This document shows positions 23,401 through 36,500 of a stretch of DNA of 64,000 nucleotides, in pieces. Position 1 is the stretch's first letter. The number at the start of each line of letters is the position of its first letter. Both the position numbers and the translations under genes were made by a program. Origin of the DNA: Chlorops oryzae. Lineage: Eukaryota; Arthropoda; Insecta; Diptera; Chloropidae. The DNA lies in assembly GCA_020466095.1 (NCBI GenBank), contig CM035808.1, positions 14,153,163 through 14,217,162 of the forward strand. The letters are read 5' to 3'. The notes under the pieces are model-generated. The model saw only the letters and a program-made list of their open reading frames with translations, searched no databases and was not told the DNA's origin.

Positions 23401-26400
23401 CTGTGACGAGCTCAGAATTTATTTCATTTCGACAGCGCACAAAAAAAAAAGCAAGAAAGAATGAAAAAAATCACGCTTACCGCACTACACTGGCGAAAAA
23501 GTGCGACTATGAAATTATAGCAGTTTCGAATTGAAGCCGGCATTTTTCCCACTTGCAATCATGCCTCACCCACACTACTGCCAGCTGTGAAGAAGATCCG
23601 CACATACACAATGAAGCCAATGAAAATGACGCTCCTTGATAACAGGGCATGAAGTAGCGTATCATTCTTTCGCTCTTATCTTTACTCTTGGAGAAATCTC
23701 AACAACACTTAAGCACCCTATCGAGTGATAAGTGCGTTCGGTTCTTGGACTCTTTATGGGGGAAAAAAAAAAACAAAAAGAAAAACGGAAAATAAGTCCA
23801 GTGTATATTAGATAATTTGTGAATGCATCAATGTTAAACCTTCTCAATAGTGACGAAAGCAACAACAATATACACAACAACAATAACATGAATGGTCTGA
23901 GAGGTGATCGTCGACCGACCGCTCGACCGACAGTCGGACAAACCAACATTCAAAACAACCGCGAATGCGATTAGCCGAAGAGATTCACATAGCCGAAACA
24001 CATCCGACCCGTCGTATGAGTGTTGTCCGTAATGAAGCTGTATAAAGTTACTCATACGCTACCTTATTTGCTTGTATAAGTGCACTCCTACAAATATACT
24101 GTCATGCTCGTGCGATTGTAAGCATTACAAACTTCGCGGCACATCGTTAATTGTATTTGCTGAGTAGGCGAGCAAAGTCGTTCGACGTTCGTAACATACC
24201 GCAGAGCGAATTCGACATGCTTCAACATGGCATCAATTCGTGCTCGCTATGCCGCGAGTATCTTTACAAATGATGATTATTTTCAATGTATGGATGTTAA
24301 GGTAAATTATCCCTCCCAGCAAAGCTATAATGATACCATTCAAAGAGATAATTCAGCGCGGTGCATTTCAGATAGGCCTGAGTGCGAGATTTATGCAGTT
24401 GAAGTATTTCAGCGTGGCACTTTTTAAAGGCATCAGATCGGATTGTAGATCAAACAGTTTTTTACACCTACTTAACTTCACCAGTGAAAGGTCTCATGGC
24501 AGTAACTTCAACCCAATTTACTCGTCGAGCTCCTCACACAAGTATTTGTCTTCGAAAAAAAAAAAAAAAGCTGCAAGCTCGAATTTTCAGACTGGTGAAA
24601 TTCATTATCTTGGCTTCGATTATTTTTATTGGATATTTTATTGGATGTTTAACGATAAAACTGTTTGCTGGCCCCTTACTCACGGTTAAGTACGAAAGTT
24701 TTTTTTTCCCCAAGTGGCATATATATTTTAAAAACCCACTGTCTTTACATTGTAGGTAAGTCCCAGCAAAAGAAACCGTGTAACAAGCCCTGTAGAAACA
24801 AAAAAAAAAAACACATGAAGTACACAGAAGAAAACGCGGGAAATTAATTAATAAGAGGAATTACCTCACTTAATTACGGTACGTAAAAATACTTTTCTTT
24901 AAAATTGCCTTCTTTAAAAGTAGCTTTAATCATACTAAATCGAACGTAATCGTATAAGAAGTATTTATTGTATTGTTGTATTGTATTTGCTCAAATGAAT
25001 GCCAATAAAAATAAACATTGCGGTGCGGGAAAGTAGCCAGAGAGGGGAATTATAAGGTAATGCTCTAACTTAACACAATTAAGTAGGGGAATAATTAATT
25101 TGAATGATATTAAGTTAAATCCGCCCACCCCTAATTGTGTTTATGTATATGGATACTCGGCAAGCAGATTTTTCTTGATTTCGCTTTGTTAAAGATTTAA
25201 GCCAGTAAGGCTCATATAATCCGATATCGATTACTTTGGTATTGGGGAAAAAAGAATTGAAATAAATGTTATTATTGTTCATATTGCTTATTACTGCTTC
25301 TCGAACAGTGGACTAGTTAGGGACAATTTGGACCTCTTTGAACATGTTCGCAAAAGATGGCGATTGCCTAACTTCTTTTTTTTTCAGCGGACCGATCGCC
25401 AAACTGCCATTGGATTCTTTCAATTAATTGATTCCAATTAAGAACTTTCTACAAAAATTTCTTTTGCAAATTAAGTATGTGCAGCATATTTTGGCTTTTA
25501 GGTACCTAAAAATGTAATTTTTATTACAACATTGGTATCAAAAAATTTTAGACCCTTTCATATCAGTGCCAATTAAAATAGTCCGTATAAACACAGTATT
25601 TTAAAGGATTCTATACTGAGCATCAGTGGGGCATATTAAGGTACCTGCACACGAGCGGCAAGTCTGCGGTTACCGCGCGTCGCCGCGAATGTTAAAAATA
25701 GCTACTCTTCACACGGAGCGGCGCGTTATAGTTTCAGTATCGATTCAATAATGAAAACAGCAATAAAGGGTTAACGATCCTATTTATAGCGAAACAAAAT
25801 TTTGTAATAATTATTCAATATTTCATGCAGAAAAGGTTTAATAAAACCCTCGGACACGAAAAAAAATTTTTTACGCTTATTTCATATATTATGATAAATC
25901 GAATTAAAATTTTTTTCATCCAAAATGCAAACGTCAACAATCTCGCCGCACTATGCGGAACTTTTGACCTGCAACGTCTCAAAAATCGCGATAATTTTTC
26001 ATTTATTTACATCACGAATACATGCAACTAATTTTAATACAGTATCTGCAATATATCGCACCTTGAACTTATTGAAATGCATCTCTTCAAGTAAGTCTAA
26101 TGTTTTTGTTGTAGAATCTAACGATAAATGCAAAATTGGGATTAAGATTCCCGCACCGTCATTAAGGTAAATATGCGACTTTTTCTCGACAATAATTCTA
26201 GTTTTGCATAGAGGGTTTTCGGTCGCTTGATTACGAATATGAACTCCAATTTCAAAATTAAGATGGCGAATGCAATTCGCGCACCAATCTTACTAGGTGA
26301 CATAGTGCGCGCAAGAAACTTTTCGTGCGCGAAAATTGCGCTAGGTTTTTGCATACGCTCATCGCCGTTTTGCGGGCCGCGATCTCGAATATGAAGGCTT

Positions 26401-26841
26401 CCATTCAATTCTGTAAACTTGAAGATGGCGGATCGCAATATGCGCCGCGACGCGAACTAACAGTTCCATAGTGCGTGCGCTAGAGAAACTCGTGCTGACG
26501 GAAATATTTGACGCTAGTCTAACGCTCGCCAGATTAGGCAAATATAAGGAAATCCAGCGTTAGGAGCGCTGCTCTCGTACAATTTTAAGTTAGGTTTGGG
26601 CTATGAAAGGATGGTGATTGGTCTGCCATCGCCATACCTGAATCAGTTGATATTTCATTTCATTTTTTATATTTATTTTTTTTAATTCAGGCGCTACCGG
26701 ATTAAAATTTGGGTAAGCGGCAAATTTTTCCAAAATTTAAGAATAGAAATGAAAACTTGAAATAATACGAATACACACACATGCAGATCAATATAAAAAT
26801 TCCTCGATTTCCGTGAAATTAGCAATAATCCAAAAAAAAAA
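20405..26841. other. Large AT-rich gene desert (6.4 kb)
   Basis: No exon of any family I recognise was seen on either strand. A relatively GC-rich patch lies at 26220-26580, and another starts at about 25640 (AGGTACCTGCACACGAGC). The second looks like a transposon end, but its partner was not found. Upstream promoters or untranslated exons of the K2P gene might be here. Confidence 0.4.
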
Positions 26842-27702
26842 AAACAAGTAAAGAAGTTTACATCGGCTCAGCCATTGCACACATACCTTTTCCTCAGCCT
26901 GAAATATGTTAAAACATTACCTTAACAAAAAATCCTGCCGTTTTCGTTGTTCTAGCTTGGATATCTATTTATACCTTATCTGTACTTCGATTTAGCTTCT
27001 CAAATTCTAGATTATTATTAAGAACAAAATTTTCGCGGATGGTGAGCATGGTCAAGTTTTAACCGTTAGAGGACATTTTGTCTAGCTGCGAAATACTCAA
27101 TTCAAAAAAATGATATTCAAATTTTTGCGAATTTCGCGAATGATGGTCAGGGTCAAAATTTAACCATAAGTGACGACTTTATTTGGCGGCAAAATACACA
27201 ATCAGAAGAAGCAAAAAAAAAAAATCATTTTCGTATACAGATGTGAGAATAAGAGAAAGAGTGTTTTTTTTCTAATGTGTAGGATGATGACCATAAATAT
27301 AGCGATGTCGATATTTTTTTTAGCGAAAGCTTAAGTCTACATAACAGCTATACACACACCAAATTTCAATAAGCTGGGATGTATAGTAAAAAAGCTATTC
27401 ACGAAAAACGTTAAAAATCGTTATTTTTGAAACTTCTGAACCACTTCCCACGACCCAAGAAGGGATTACGAAAAAAATTTGTATGTATGTAGTTTTTCGG
27501 ACATTTACTGGGTTCAAGTCCATTCCAAATTTCATGGCTTAGGAGTAAAATACGAAAAACTAAAGTGTGACCGACAGACATGGCTAGATCGACTCCTCTT
27601 GTCACCCTGATCAATATGTCTATATCTATCGCGACTCCTTTGGTATGTTACATACTCCGTGCCAAACTTAATATAGTCTTTCTTTCGAAAAAGGTATAAA
27701 AA
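26842..27702 (+). mobile_element. DINE-1/INE-1-like element, copy B (about 861 bp)
   Basis: Starts AACAAGTAAAGAAG and ends AAGGTATAAAAA, with the GACAGACATGGCTAGATCGA block near 27570 and a following TCTATATCTA stretch. The subterminal pair ATACCTTTTCC and GAAAAAGGTAT is inverted, as in the other copies but with a different sequence. Its length is almost that of copy A. Confidence 0.65.
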
Positions 27703-27880
27703 CGACGACATTAAAATTTAAAGAATATTATAAGTTTTCATATAGATCAACGGTCTCTAACCTTTCGATTCATTCGTATTGTTATTTAGTAAAAGCATCA
27801 CTCATATAAGTTATTTCTAACTGAAAATTAAAGAAAACAATTTATTACAGCTCTGGGGACGCTTTGAGGTCCTTGGTTGT

Positions 27881-28055
27881 CAGTGGCGGATTAACCATAT
27901 AGGCAACATAGGCAGCTGCCTAGGGCGGCAAATTTTCAGGGCGGCAAATTCCGACCGTTTAAATTAGATAAAATACAAATGCAAAAATTAGGCTGCTGTC
28001 TGAGGCGGCAAAATCACAACTGCCTAGGGTGGCAAATTGTCTTAGTCCGCCACTG
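27881..28055. mobile_element. hAT-type MITE (175 bp) with exact 8-bp target duplication
   Basis: The ends are CAGTGGCGGA and TCCGCCACTG, flanked by TTGGTTGT on both sides (27873-27880 and 28056-28063). Internally it repeats GGCGGCAAA several times. It has no coding capacity. Confidence 0.85.
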
Positions 28056-28159
28056 TTGGTTGTTCTTAAATTACTAAAATTTTTTATTTTTGTATTTTAA
28101 GAAATCCAATTTTACTTTTCGGCGCTTGGTTTGATTTCTGCTAGATTTGCCCATATACA

Positions 28160-28741
28160 TATAAGTAAGTAAATATATTCTTCATTAGCATCGAAAGATG
28201 AGTCGATTTAGATTTGTTCGTCTATCCGTCTGTGCGACTGCGAATCGATCTCCTGCTAAACGGCTGAAATAATGAATTCAAAATTTGGTACGAAGGTGTC
28301 TATGTGTCTAAAGAATGATCCTGAGTTTAAATGGACGTCTACCGCCCATTGCCACACCTAAAAGTTAATTTAATTTGTGTAGAGAAAAATGCTTATAACT
28401 CGAGAATCAGTCAACACCCTTTGTTGATATTTTGTGCGCTGGCGTAGAACTAGGGAGGACATATTCCCGAAAAATAGGCATGGTCATTGCATAGGTATAG
28501 GGAATCTTTAGCCTCGTCCACCTACTTCCACACCTTTAGTTGTAGATTTTTTCTAACTTACCCACGGAAAGGCTTAACAGAGTTTAATTCAAAGCATTTA
28601 ATAAAGAAAATCGAAACATCATCATCATCATCTTAGCACTCCCACAACATAAACTACTAATTGCAAATGGCACGCCGATCTCTTGGGGAAGCTGGGCGTA
28701 TCACAGTCGAAGTTGAACGACTTGAGCTTTCTTACTTGTTT
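28160..28741 (-). mobile_element. DINE-like element, copy D, 3'-truncated
   Basis: On the minus strand it starts AACAAGTAAGAAAGCTC at 28741 and later shows the GACGGATAGACGAAC and AATCGACTCATC block (about 28200-28230). The GGTATAAAA end is missing, so the copy is truncated. A (CAT)n run lies at 28619-28632. Confidence 0.55.
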
Positions 28742-29689
28742 TCAAAATGCGTTTGAAAGAAAGCGTAGAGACGAAACCCATCGATTTGAAACGATTAAAG
28801 TTTCAGTTTATTCAGTTACTTAGCACGCTCAGGGTCCGCTAAAAAATGAAATTACTTTTGACGTCTAAAATTTTCTGTCGAGGGGTTTTAAATAATTCAT
28901 AAAATCTAAAATTAAATAGTTGGAGGGAATCGGTGTTAATTTATAACATAAATTGTCGGTGTCTCACAAAGAATAGAGAGACTGCACAAAAAGTACGAGG
29001 AGCAGAAAAAAAAAAACCATAAATAAATGGACAAAATATTACAATTCTAAAGTGAACTAAAAGCTTTGAAAATGATTTGTGATTCAAATTCAGAAAGTCG
29101 AGTGTAAGACTTATTGAAGGTCTTTTCCTGCACGCACGTTTGTCGATTCTGGTTTATTTTTTTTCGCTTTGCATTTTAGAAGAAAGACATAAAACGAAAT
29201 GGGAACGTGTTAAGTTATGCTGCTTTAAAAGCAAGGTTTATGGATGATTGCAAAATCCATTAGACAAGTGTGCTTTTAACCCATTGAGAGACTTGACTCA
29301 AGAGAAAAGGAAAAAATTGTCAAAAATTGGAATTCTGGGATCGTGTTCGTGACTAAATCGGAATATATCTAATATTTTTATGCATTTTTCTTTTATATGA
29401 CCCATCGGCTGTTGTGAAAACTCATCATTGACGGTTTGGGTACGGTTGGTTCATGTGAGTTAATTGTAATCTGTAGTTTTATTTGAACTGTTTAAGTTTT
29501 TAATTTGTAATTTTTATTTTGGCTTTGTAGTTCCCCCCCATTTCCACTTTTAATGAAAAACGCAAATTGCTGGCAATCGAACATATTTATTTTTCAGAAT
29601 TTACCGAGAAGCCGATAAGATCGATTTCGAACTCAGCTACGAGTTCATTCACACAGCCAAAAAGGCACATAAAATCCGACTAAACTATA
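28742..29689. other. Intergenic, nothing recognised
   Basis: AT-rich sequence without a supportable gene or bounded repeat. Confidence 0.4.
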
Positions 29690-30810
29690 ACAAAGTTAAA
29701 AAGATTTCTCTATGGTTTTTAGCCAAGGAGATATCTTCTTCAAAATAAGAAGATTTTCTTTTTAAATATATTTAATAAGATTTCCCAATAGTTTTAAAGA
29801 GATTTCTTCTTAAATATTTGTAAGTAGATGACCCTATAAATTTAAAAAGATTTCTTCTTAAATATTTTTATTTAATTAAAAAATCTTTTACATTTATTGG
29901 GGGTCCCACCCTCCTTTGTTCCCCCTTCTCTTACTTTTGCTTATTTTTATGGGTATATTATATATTTCTTGTTTATATATTTATTTTCATTTAATATGAT
30001 ATCATATTTATTATATTTTGAACTATTCTGTATGGGATTTGAATCTGGGAATTTTCGATTTCTAGTCATGTGCTCACCCGTGACAGCATGTTCGCCGAAC
30101 TGAAAGCCAGGGATTTATTCATTTATAAAATTAAAGTCAAACAAAATTTTGTTTTTTAGGAATGAGAATTGTTTTGCATTTTTTCGTTTGAACTTAAATG
30201 AGATATTTTCTTCAGTTCTGGTTTAACTCGACATGGCATATTAGTTAGCGAGCTCGGCTAGCAATCTGAATGGCCCGGGTTTGAATCCTGCCGAATCGAA
30301 ATATTTTTTCTTTGTTTTTAGACAAGAAATTTTATTAATTTTAGTTTTAAGAAAACTACTAAAATTAAGAAGAGTTTTTTAAAAATGTTTTTAAGAACAT
30401 TTGATACAAGGGGACCTATGAAACTTAGTATAATTCCTCTCAATTTATTTGTAGGCTCTAGAACTATATGTATTTTATATGAAATGTATGAGAAAATAAG
30501 ATGAAACCTTTTTAAATATTTTTAAGAGGACAACTACTAAAATTAAAAAGAAATCTTTTTAAATATTTTTAAAAAGATATGAACCAAGAGACCTAATGAA
30601 ATTAAGAAGTTTTCTTCTTAATTTATTATGTAGGCTCGAGAATTATATGTATTTTATATGAAATGTATGAGAAATTAAGAAGAAACCTATTTAAATATTT
30701 TTAATAAGATTTTTATATAAAATTTAAACAGATTTCTTTTTAAAAATTACTTCGTTTTCATTCCCTTTCTTACCCCTTGCTCTAAAAATGACTCAAGAAG
30801 AAATCTTTTT
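29690..30810. repeat. Region of short AAGAAGAAATCTTTTT-type repeats with a 178-bp tandem duplication
   Basis: Many variants of the phrase AAGATTTCTTCTTAAATATTT occur in the left half. Inverted forms (AGAAATCTTTTTAAATATTT) occur in the right half. Within it, 30354-30531 and 30532-30710 are a diverged tandem pair, both containing ATATGTATTTTATATGAAAT. A tRNA-like segment sits between the halves (30236-30300). The whole may be one old mobile element. Confidence 0.55.
30236..30300 (+). mobile_element. tRNA-like (SINE-type) segment
   Basis: Contains GGGTTTGAATCCTG, one base from the pol III B box consensus, and a poorer A-box-like TAGCGAGCTCGG upstream at suitable spacing. It does not resemble a complete functional tRNA gene. 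It is probably a SINE head or tRNA pseudogene. Confidence 0.4.
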
Positions 30811-31008
30811 GATTTTATGAGGTCATATTTTTCTGTGTGTTGTCAGGCAACGTCTTAGCCACTTGGACCACGTCAGCTATGTAATATAGGTCATAGGTTT
30901 TACATTTATTATTAAAAGTTGGCTTCTTACCCAACAAAATTTGATATTATTGAAGTTTTCAAAATCTATGCATAAATTGCAAAAATATAGTTCTATAGGT
31001 AAAGGAGG

Positions 31009-31160
31009 GCGGCTTCTGTGGCGTAGTTGGTTGAGATGACAATTTACGAAGCGAGAGCTTCTGGGTTCAACTCCCAGCTGAGGTCGTGGATCTTTGTGTC
31101 GTTTTTTTCGGTTTCTGTTTTTCTTTGTGTTCCCATTGTTCGTGAAATCGAAACGCGCCA
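31009..31160 (+). mobile_element. tRNA-derived SINE, copy 1 (best head)
   Basis: The A box TGGCGTAGTTGG (31019-31030) and the B box GGTTCAACTCC (31064-31074) both fit the pol III promoter consensus exactly. The shared body, GGTCGTGGATC and a T-rich segment, follows. The conserved 3' tail seen in copies 2, 3 and 4 is missing. Confidence 0.75.
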
Positions 31161-31371
31161 AAACTTTTAGTTTATATTTCAGTCAAAATTTGGACTATTG
31201 CTATGGGACTTTCTTGGATGAGTAGAGTTAACTATAGTGATTGTTTGTATAATATCAGTATAGGCTTTTTGCAGCCCATTCCGTTTTTATGGTGGAAAAA
31301 ATGGAATTTTGGGTTCAAGGTGCTTTTATTTCTAGAGCTAGTTGGTGCGGGGAATAAAGTTTGAGCTTTTT

Positions 31372-31558
31372 GAAGGTTAAAACTTTCAAATGATAGTCTT
31401 CGGGAGAGTTTAAACCAGTTTAGTTATATGAACATTTATGAAAAGTTTGAATAGCAAAGGTGTTTGATTGAGTTCAACTGGCATAAAGACTAAACGAATA
31501 TATGTATTCGTATAACTTTTGAAGTTCTTAAACTGAGTTGAAGACTACTACAACCCGA
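31372..31558 (+). mobile_element. 'TAGTCTTCAA' family MITE, copy 2 (left end lost)
   Basis: Shares AACTTTCAAATGATAGTCTT and TTTGATTGA(G/A)TT(C/T)AACTGGCA with the copy at 45536-45774. It ends in the inverted terminal GTTGAAGACTACTACAACCC. Confidence 0.5.
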
Positions 31559-33597
31559 TGGGCTTGACGATTTTTTTTTTTTTTTTTTGGCAACACACGT
31601 CATAAAAAATTCAAAAATACAAAAAATCAGGGACCTGACTTTTATAAGTATTTTCGAAAAAAGTCTTAAAATAATTATTATTTTGTGACTAAAATAATTC
31701 AAATATTTCATAATTATTATAAAAATTTTTATATATTTAGATTTCCATATAAATATTATGAATGAGAAAAAATTTTATCAATTGAAAAATAAGTTTTATT
31801 TTTCAAAAATATTTTTTACGTCTTTTCAAATTTTTATAAGGGAAAATTTTTTTTGCTAATTGCCTTAGAAGTTTTATGTTTGAAGAAAAATAGTTTACGT
31901 CGTCAGCCAATCGACGGTAATATACGGAAGGACGAATCGACGTCGTACAGACGTAATTATGCCCTATTTAGGTTAGGTCAACGGAATATTCTGACCTAAA
32001 ATGGGTTATTAAGAAACGTAAAAACCAAAAATTGGAAAGAAAAAGTTATGGAAAGACTTATTGAATTTTTTGAATTTGTAAAAGTTATACAAAGATTTTA
32101 AATAATTCTCTTTGAAATAAAGGCAACATTTTTAAAATTTTAAATTTCAATAATTATTATTTCGGGTCCCTGCAAAAAATACAGAAAGTCTTGAAGTTTC
32201 TGTATGTTCGCAATGTCGTGTGCCTCAGTCTTGGAGAATTCACTGTAGGTATATTTAGAGAAAAATTTTTGGGTTTAAAATTCAAAGCACAAACAAAAGA
32301 AGAATGCTAAATAAATGCATAATGAAGAATAATACGATAAAGTGTTACAATATGACAAATCGTGTTTATTTACTGTTCCGATTATGACTTTCAATTGACG
32401 ACAACAGCGATTAAGGAACATAATAAAAGCGATCAAGCGGACAAGTTCAATTGAAAGTGATAACGCCACTTCAAAGGCAAAGGTGTCTTTTTGGATTACC
32501 GTTGAAAGATTTAAACGAGTCTGGGAGAAGAGAACACAACTTTCTGGCTTGAGTATTTAACAAGGGCTCTTGAGAAGCACCAGATTATTTGAAAAGTAAA
32601 GGTCATTAAACAGATATTATTTCAAAAATACACCTTGGAGATTAGCACATCTTGACATTGACAATTAAAAAGGAGTTAAAGTTTATTTCCTATGACTTTC
32701 GAAAGCATCGAATATTCTTCGGCCATCGTTCATTTCAAATTAATTTCGTCCATTAAGATGTTAAGTCCAAAAATTTAAATAAGCTTCTAACTGATAAATA
32801 TAATCGATTAGGGAAAAGCATTTTGATTCAGAGGAATGTGATTATCAATGGGAATGGGAAATAAAAACAATGTGTACAAATAATACTTTTCGGCATTTGT
32901 AATTGATTTATGAGCTGCGATAAGCCAAATAAGTCTCTTTGAAGAAGCCATCGAAAGCAGCGAGGCAAACAAATGGCAAGCCATTAAAATTGAGATAGTT
33001 TGGTGGTCATTGTGTTGGGATTATATTGTCACAAAATTAAATTAAACAAATTAATAGAAATTTAATTACTATATTATTGAAATAATCGAAAGAACCGTAA
33101 TTAATGAGTTTCGGCGCTTTTTTCATTTGTTTTACCACGAGATTTCGAGGAAAAGCTACCTGAACTTTTAAAAGATTCTAAATATAAATAAATAATTAGT
33201 GAAAATGTCAGGATACGAGAAACTATTTTTGTTTCCCTTGAAGATCTTAGACCGGATTATATGATAAGTTAAAATTGAGTGCGATTGAAACAACATTTTT
33301 TTCTTACAAAATTCTTACCTCAAATACATATATCGCATCTCCGCTACAAAGGAGTCACGATATACATACAGGGCGTCCCGAAAACTTATGTAAAAAATTA
33401 AACCATCGATAGGTCGAGTCAAGAGAAGCTTTTTAAAAAAAAGAACGCTAAAATTACACATTGAACCTTTGTCAAATCCATTTAATTTTTTTCGAACTTG
33501 CCTCTTCCGTCAAAATTCCTTTCAGAAAGAACGGCAAATTCAATATTTCTAACAGAAAAATCTGTGTTACCGTGTTTTAATTACAGCAAAAAAGGGA
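31559..33597. other. AT-rich stretch left of the satellite
   Basis: No gene was recognised. At 33329-33367 there is a very short remnant of the CATATCGCACCC MITE family (both ends, almost no interior). Confidence 0.4.
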
Positions 33598-36500
33598 GCA
33601 AAAAAGGGGTATTGGGTTTTTTATCGAAAAATTTGGACGTATAATACCCTTGTTAAAAAAATTCCAAAAAGTTTTTTTTTGTCAATTTTAAATGCAATAG
33701 CATCTATTTGCCTTAGAATTAATAAAAATTTGCAAAATTGATGCGTTTTAAGACATTTTGGGGTATTGGGTTTTTTATCAAAAAATTTGGACGTATAATA
33801 CCCTTTTTAAAAAAATTCCAAAATTTTTTTTTTTTCCAATTTTAAATGCAATAGCATCTATTTGCCTTAGAATTAATAAAAATTTGTAAAATTGATGCGT
33901 TTTAAGACATTTTGGGGTATTGGGTTTTTGATCGAAAAATTTGGACGTATAATACCCTTGTTAAAAAATTCCAAAAATGTTTTTTTTTCCAATTTTAAAT
34001 GCAATAGCATCTGTTTGCATTAGAATTAATAAAAATTTTCAAAATTGATGCGTTTTAAGACATTTTGGGGTATTGGGTTTTTTATCGAAAAATTTGGACG
34101 TATAATACCCTTGTTAAAAAAATTCCAAAAATGTTTTTTTTTCCAATTTTAAATGCAATAGCATCTGTTTGCCTTAGAATTAATAAAAATTTGTAAAATT
34201 GATGCGTTTTAAGACATTTTGGGGTATTGGGTTTTTGATCGAAAAATTTGGACGTATAATACCCTTGTTAAAAAATTCCAAAAAAATTTTTTTTTCCAAT
34301 TTTAAATGCAATAGCATCTATTTGCCTTAGAATTAATAAAAATTTGCAAAATTGATGCGTTTTAAGACATTTTGGGGTATTGGGATTTTTTATCGAAAAA
34401 TTTGGACGTATAATACCCTTGTTAAAAAAATTCCAAAATTTTTTTTTTTCCAATTTTAAATGCAATAGCATCTATTTGCCTTAGAATCAATAAAAATTTG
34501 CAAAATTGATGCGTTTTAAGACATTTTGGGGTATTGGGTTTTTTATCGAAAAATTTGGACGTATAATACCCTTGTTAAAAAAATTCCAAAAAATTTTTTT
34601 GCCAATTTTAAATGCAATAGCATCTATTTGCCTTAGAATTAATAAAAATTTGCAAAATTGATGCGTTTTAAGACATTTTGGGGTATTGGGTTTTTTATCG
34701 AAAAATTTGGACGTATAATACCCTTGTTAAAAAAATTCAAAAAATTTTTTTTTTTGCCAATTTTAAATGCAATAGCATCTATTTGCCTTAGAATTAATAA
34801 AAATTTGCAAAATTGATGCGTTTTAAGACATTTTGGGGTATTGGGTTTTTTATCGAAAAAATTTGGACGTATAATACCCTTGTTAAAAAAATTCCAAAAA
34901 TGTTTTTTTTTCCAATTTTAAATGCAATAGCATCTATTTGCCTTAGAATTAATAAAAATTTGCAAAATTGATGCGTTTTAAGACATTTTGGGGTATTGGG
35001 TTTTTTATCGAAAAATTTGGACGTATAATACCCTTGTTAAAAAAATTCAAAAAATTTTTTTTTTTGCCAATTTTAAATGCAATAGCATCTATTTGCCTTA
35101 GAATTAATAAAAATTTGCAAAATTGATGCGTTTTAAGACATTTTGGGGTATTGGGTTTTTTATCGAAAAATTTGGACGTATAATACCCTTGTTAAAAAAA
35201 TTCCAAAAATGTTTTTTTTTCCAATTTTAAATGCAATAGCATCTATTTGCCTTAGAATCAATAAAAATTTGCAAAATTGATGCGTTTTAAGACATTTTGG
35301 GGTATTGGGTTTTTTATCGAAAAATTTGGACGTATAATACCCTTGTTAAAAAAATTCCAAAAAATTTATTTTGCCAATTTTAAATGCAATAGCATCTATT
35401 TGCCTTAGAATTAATAAAAATTTGCAAAATTGATGCGTTTTAAGACATTTTGGGGTATTGGGTTTTTTATCGAAAAATTTGGACGTATAATACCCTTGTT
35501 AAAAAAATTCCAAAAATGTTTTTTTTTCCAATTTTAAATGCAATAGCATCTATTTGCCTTAGAATTAATAAAAATTTGCAAAATTGATGCGTTTTAAGAC
35601 ATTTTGGGGTATTGGGTTTTTTATCGAAAAATTTGGACGTATAATACCCTTGTTAAAAAAATTCCAAAAATGTTTTTTTTTCCAATTTTAAATGCAATAG
35701 CATCTATTTGCCTTAGAATTAATAAAAATTTGCAAAATTGATGCGTTTTAAGACATTTTGGGGTATTGGGTTTTTTATCGAAAAATTTGGACGTATAATA
35801 CCCTTGTTAAAAAAATTCCAAAAATTTTTTTTTTCCAATTTTAAATGCAATAGCATCTATTTGCCTTAGAATTAATAAAAATTTGCAAAATTGATGCGTT
35901 TTAAGACATTTTGGGGTATTGGGTTTTTTATCGAAAAATTTGGACGTATAATACCCTTGTTAAAAAAATTCCAAAAATTTTTTTTTTTCCAATTTTAAAT
36001 GCAATAGCATCTATTTGCCTTAGAATTAATAAAAATTTGCAAAATTGATGCGTTTTAAGACATTTTGGGGTATTGGGTTTTTTTATCGAAAAATTTGGAC
36101 GTATAATACCCTTGTTAAAAAAATTCCAAAAATGTTTTTTTTCCAATTTTAAATGCAATAGCATCTATTTGCCTTAGAATTTATAAAAATTTGCAAAATT
36201 GATGCGTTTTAAGACATTTTGGGGTATTGGGTTTTTTATCGAAAAATTTGGACGTATAATAAATACCCTTGTTAAAAAAATTCCAAAAATTTTTTTTTTC
36301 CCAATTTTAAATGCAATAGCATCTATTTGCCTTAGAATTAATAAAAATTTGCAAAATTGATGCGTTTTAAGACATTTTGGGGTATTGGGTTTTTTATCGA
36401 AAAATTTGGACGTATAATACCCTTGTTAAAAAAATTCCAAAATTTTTTTTTTCCAATTTTAAATGCAATAGCATCTATTTGCCTTAGAATTAATAAAAAT

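Noticed and set aside
23662..24055. Overlapping minus-strand frames as a K2P upstream exon
   Set aside because: Nothing connects in frame to the K2P start, which has a stop just above it.
31009..31090. Functional tRNA gene
   Set aside because: The A and B boxes are exact, but the sequence continues into a shared SINE body and recurs in damaged copies. The ends do not pair as a clean acceptor stem.
34268..36164. Open frames 'LKLEKK.FWNFFNKG' on the minus strand of the satellite
   Set aside because: They follow the monomer period and break at homopolymer changes. No start, splice or codon evidence supports a gene.
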